Assembly (NCBI GenBank): GCA_902563105.1
Contig: CACEVU010000001.1
Coordinates: forward strand, 411,649-475,648
From: an uncultured SAR86 cluster bacterium
Lineage (GTDB): Bacteria; Pseudomonadota; Gammaproteobacteria; Magnimaribacterales; AG-339-G14
Reading direction: 5' to 3'
DNA length: 64,000 nt
The notes beneath the pieces were generated by a model. It saw nothing but the letters and a program-made list of their open reading frames with translations, made no database searches and was not told the origin of the DNA. Shown here in pieces: positions 61,556-64,000 of the stretch (positions within the stretch are counted from its first letter, which is position 1; each line of letters starts with the position of its first letter). The position numbers and the translations under genes are program-made.

Positions 61556-62529
61556 TGTCAGTTTCTGATCTTTTTAAAAATACTCGTTTACCTGTGTTAG
61601 CGGCACCGCTGTTTATAATTTCTTATCCTGAACTAGTTATTGCACAGTGCAAGGCAGGAGTTATTGGATCTTTTCCGGCATTAAATGCTAGACCGGCCGA
61701 AGAATTAGAAAAATGGATTATTAAGATAAGCACTGAGTTGGATAAATATAAAGAAGAACATCCAGATGAAATAGTTTCTCCTTTCGCGGTCAATCAGATA
61801 TGTCACAGTTCAAACGACAGATTGGAGCACGACGTAGAAATTTGCGTAAAACATAAAGTACCCATGGTAATCACAAGTCTTAGAGCGCCAAAATTTGTCG
61901 TAGATGCTATTCATAGTTATGGCGGAGTTGTGATGCATGATGTAATTAATGTTAGGCATGCTAAAAAAGCAGTTGAAGAGGGTGCTGATGGGTTGATCTT
62001 AGTCTGTGCTGGAGCAGGTGGTCATGCTGGGACTTTAAGCCCTTTTGCTTTAGTCAATGAAGTAAGGGAGTTTTTTGATGGCCCAATTGCTTTATCAGGC
62101 AGTATATCCGAAGGCTCATCAGTTTTATCAGCTCAAGCACTAGGAGCTGATTATGCTTACATCGGGACAAGGTTTATTGCTACTAAAGAAGCAAATGCAT
62201 CTCCAGGGTATAAGCAGATGTTAGTGGATAGTGAAGCTAAAGATATTATGTATAGCCCAACTTTCACAGGTGTTAATGGAAATTATTTAAAGCCAAGCGT
62301 GGTAAATGCTGGTCTAGATCCTGACAATCTACCGCACGCCGATAAAAATGATATGAATTTTGGTAGCTCAGGACTTTCTGGGGATAATTCAAAAAAAGCT
62401 TGGAAAGATATTTGGGGTTCTGGTCAAGGGATTGGTTCTATTAAAGAAATATCTTCAGTAAAAGATACTGTTGATAAATTATATTCTGAATATCAGTCTT
62501 CTAAAAAAAGGCTAGATAAAATCAGCTAA
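61555..62529 (+). CDS. Nitronate monooxygenase (2-nitropropane dioxygenase-like)
   Basis: A 324-residue FMN-dependent TIM-barrel enzyme. Family features include TRLPVLAAPLFIISYPELVIAQCKAGVIGSFPALNAR at the start, DGLILVCAGAGGHAGTLSPFA with the catalytic-type His, and GSISEGSSVLSAQALGADYAYIGTRF, the phosphate-binding end of the barrel. It oxidises nitronates or acts as a related flavin reductase/oxidase. I prefer the ATG at 61555, which overlaps the upstream stop, over a TTG at 61537. It is convergent with the hydratase gene, 7 bases apart. Confidence 0.9.
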   Translation: MSVSDLFKNTRLPVLAAPLFIISYPELVIAQCKAGVIGSFPALNARPAEELEKWIIKISTELDKYKEEHPDEIVSPFAVNQICHSSNDRLEHDVEICVKHKVPMVITSLRAPKFVVDAIHSYGGVVMHDVINVRHAKKAVEEGADGLILVCAGAGGHAGTLSPFALVNEVREFFDGPIALSGSISEGSSVLSAQALGADYAYIGTRFIATKEANASPGYKQMLVDSEAKDIMYSPTFTGVNGNYLKPSVVNAGLDPDNLPHADKNDMNFGSSGLSGDNSKKAWKDIWGSGQGIGSIKEISSVKDTVDKLYSEYQSSKKRLDKIS

Positions 62530-62536
62530 TCAACTT

Positions 62537-63256
62537 TTAGTTCTTTACATACTCTCTGCTTAGAAGAAACTGATCAAAATCCATATGCATAATAGACTGA
62601 TCATTTTGATAAGTTAGAGCATTGACACTTCTTTTAATCATTTGCGCAGGAATTGGTTGCTTGCGCGCATATTTTTTTGCTTCATCAAAGGTAATCTTTT
62701 CTAGATCCTCTGTTTTGCATACTTGATCGATAAGCCCCCAGTCTAATAAAGTATAAGCATTCTCCAATTCTCCGCCAATGACCATTTTTTTTGTTTTAGC
62801 AGGTCCAATCAATCTAAGAATTAAAGGCAACCCGAACCAATTTAAATTCATTCCAAGGTTTATTTCAGGATACCCTAAAAGGGTTTTTTCAGAGGCAATT
62901 CTAAAATCGCAAGCAGTTGCGATACAGGCAGCTCCACCGAGGCAATATCCTTTCAAAGAAGATATGGTAATTTGGTCTAATTGTAGAATTGATTGAATGA
63001 CTTCTTTTCCTAAGTTATTTTTCCAAGTTTCTATATCAGACTTTTTTTTTGGTATTTCTTTTATGTCTGCACCGGCCGAAAAATTTTCACCGGTTGTCTG
63101 ATAAATAATAACTCTCGTTTTAAAATCTTTTTTGAGTTCATTGTTTATTGAAATAAGCTCTTTAAGAGTTTTTGAATTTAATGCGTTCATTGATTTGTTC
63201 CTATTAAAGGAAACAACACAAATATTTTTTGTTTTTTTTAATTTAAAATTGTTCAT
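62537..63256 (-). CDS. Enoyl-CoA hydratase/isomerase-family protein
   Basis: A 239-residue crotonase-fold enzyme. FNRNKSMNALNSKTLKEL, then NFSAGADIKEI (oxyanion-hole/CoA loop) and LKGYCLGGAACIATACDFRIAS (second oxyanion hole) identify it. The hydratase Glu at the first position is not evident; the region PEINLGMNLNWFGLPLILRLIG carries the second-site Glu (YPEINLG). It may therefore be a hydratase, isomerase or related enzyme. The ATG at 63256 is used since a longer frame would overlap the upstream reductase. It ends close to the nitronate monooxygenase. Confidence 0.88.
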   Translation of the reverse strand: MNNFKLKKTKNICVVSFNRNKSMNALNSKTLKELISINNELKKDFKTRVIIYQTTGENFSAGADIKEIPKKKSDIETWKNNLGKEVIQSILQLDQITISSLKGYCLGGAACIATACDFRIASEKTLLGYPEINLGMNLNWFGLPLILRLIGPAKTKKMVIGGELENAYTLLDWGLIDQVCKTEDLEKITFDEAKKYARKQPIPAQMIKRSVNALTYQNDQSIMHMDFDQFLLSREYVKN

Positions 63257-63288
63257 CTTATTCAAACGAATAGAAACATTAGAGGACT

Positions 63289-64000
<712 letters not shown>

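Overview
The window is one continuous stretch of an AT-rich (by eye about one third G+C), very compact bacterial genome. Genes on both strands are packed with short overlaps or gaps of a few bases, there is no stretch over 300 bases without a gene, and no insertion sequence, CRISPR array or intact prophage was seen. CsrA followed by tRNA-Arg(ACG), TatD, BolA, TrhO, PurU and several TorF-type outer-membrane proteins point to a Gammaproteobacterium. The streamlined layout, low G+C and lipid/xenobiotic-type gene content would fit a marine SAR86-like lineage; this placement is an inference, not a marker-gene result.

Layout. 0-4.5 kb: a family III CoA-transferase, a GPH-type symporter and a fused Gfo/Idh/MocA - aldo/keto reductase form an overlapping set. 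4.5-8.1 kb: TauD-type dioxygenase, serine hydrolase, metallo-beta-lactamase-fold protein and two small secreted proteins. 8.1-8.4 kb: tRNA-Ala(GGC) followed by a repeat-rich patch resembling an old integration site. 8.4-17 kb: small membrane proteins, RidA, two GST-type proteins, MAPEG, PsiE, an esterase, an unusual photolyase-like protein, bacterioferritin, an HD-domain protein and an SDR. 17-27.8 kb: two more GPH symporters, rhomboid, DUF3604 protein, BolA, TrhO, RND exporter and alpha-methylacyl-CoA racemase. 27.8-37.7 kb: TatD, thioesterase, MoxR/VWA pair, ABC exporter, beta-propeller protein, tRNA-Ser, acyltransferase, csrA, tRNA-Arg, P450 and DUF1295 protein. 37.7-49.7 kb: SLC13-type permease, YegP, a K+ channel with a cyclic-nucleotide-binding domain, MscS, a DUF481 barrel, a CHASE2 adenylate cyclase, a TPR/barrel protein, PurU and a large zinc metalloprotease. 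49.7-58 kb: methyltransferase, Smr, dihydroorotase, amidase, UMF1-type MFS, GDPD, alpha/beta hydrolase and a carboxyltransferase lacking a biotin domain. 58-60.3 kb: three tandem TorF-family proteins. 60.4-64 kb: AcuI/YhdH-type reductase, a tiny membrane protein, nitronate monooxygenase, enoyl-CoA hydratase and the 3' part of thioredoxin reductase.

How it fits together. Many genes suit uptake and breakdown of acyl-CoA-forming, oxygenated or terpenoid/steroid-like compounds (CoA-transferase, racemase, SDR, hydratase, thioesterase, P450, TauD, GPH carriers), with detoxification genes (GSTs, MAPEG, RidA). A second theme is cAMP and ion signalling at 39.8-46.3 kb, where a class IIIb-type cyclase lies near a K+ channel that probably binds its product. 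Points most worth a second look are the circularly permuted-looking photolyase, the terminator hairpin that also contains a ribosome binding site between two TorF genes, the repeats downstream of tRNA-Ala, the cyclase/channel neighbourhood and the biotin-less carboxyltransferase.
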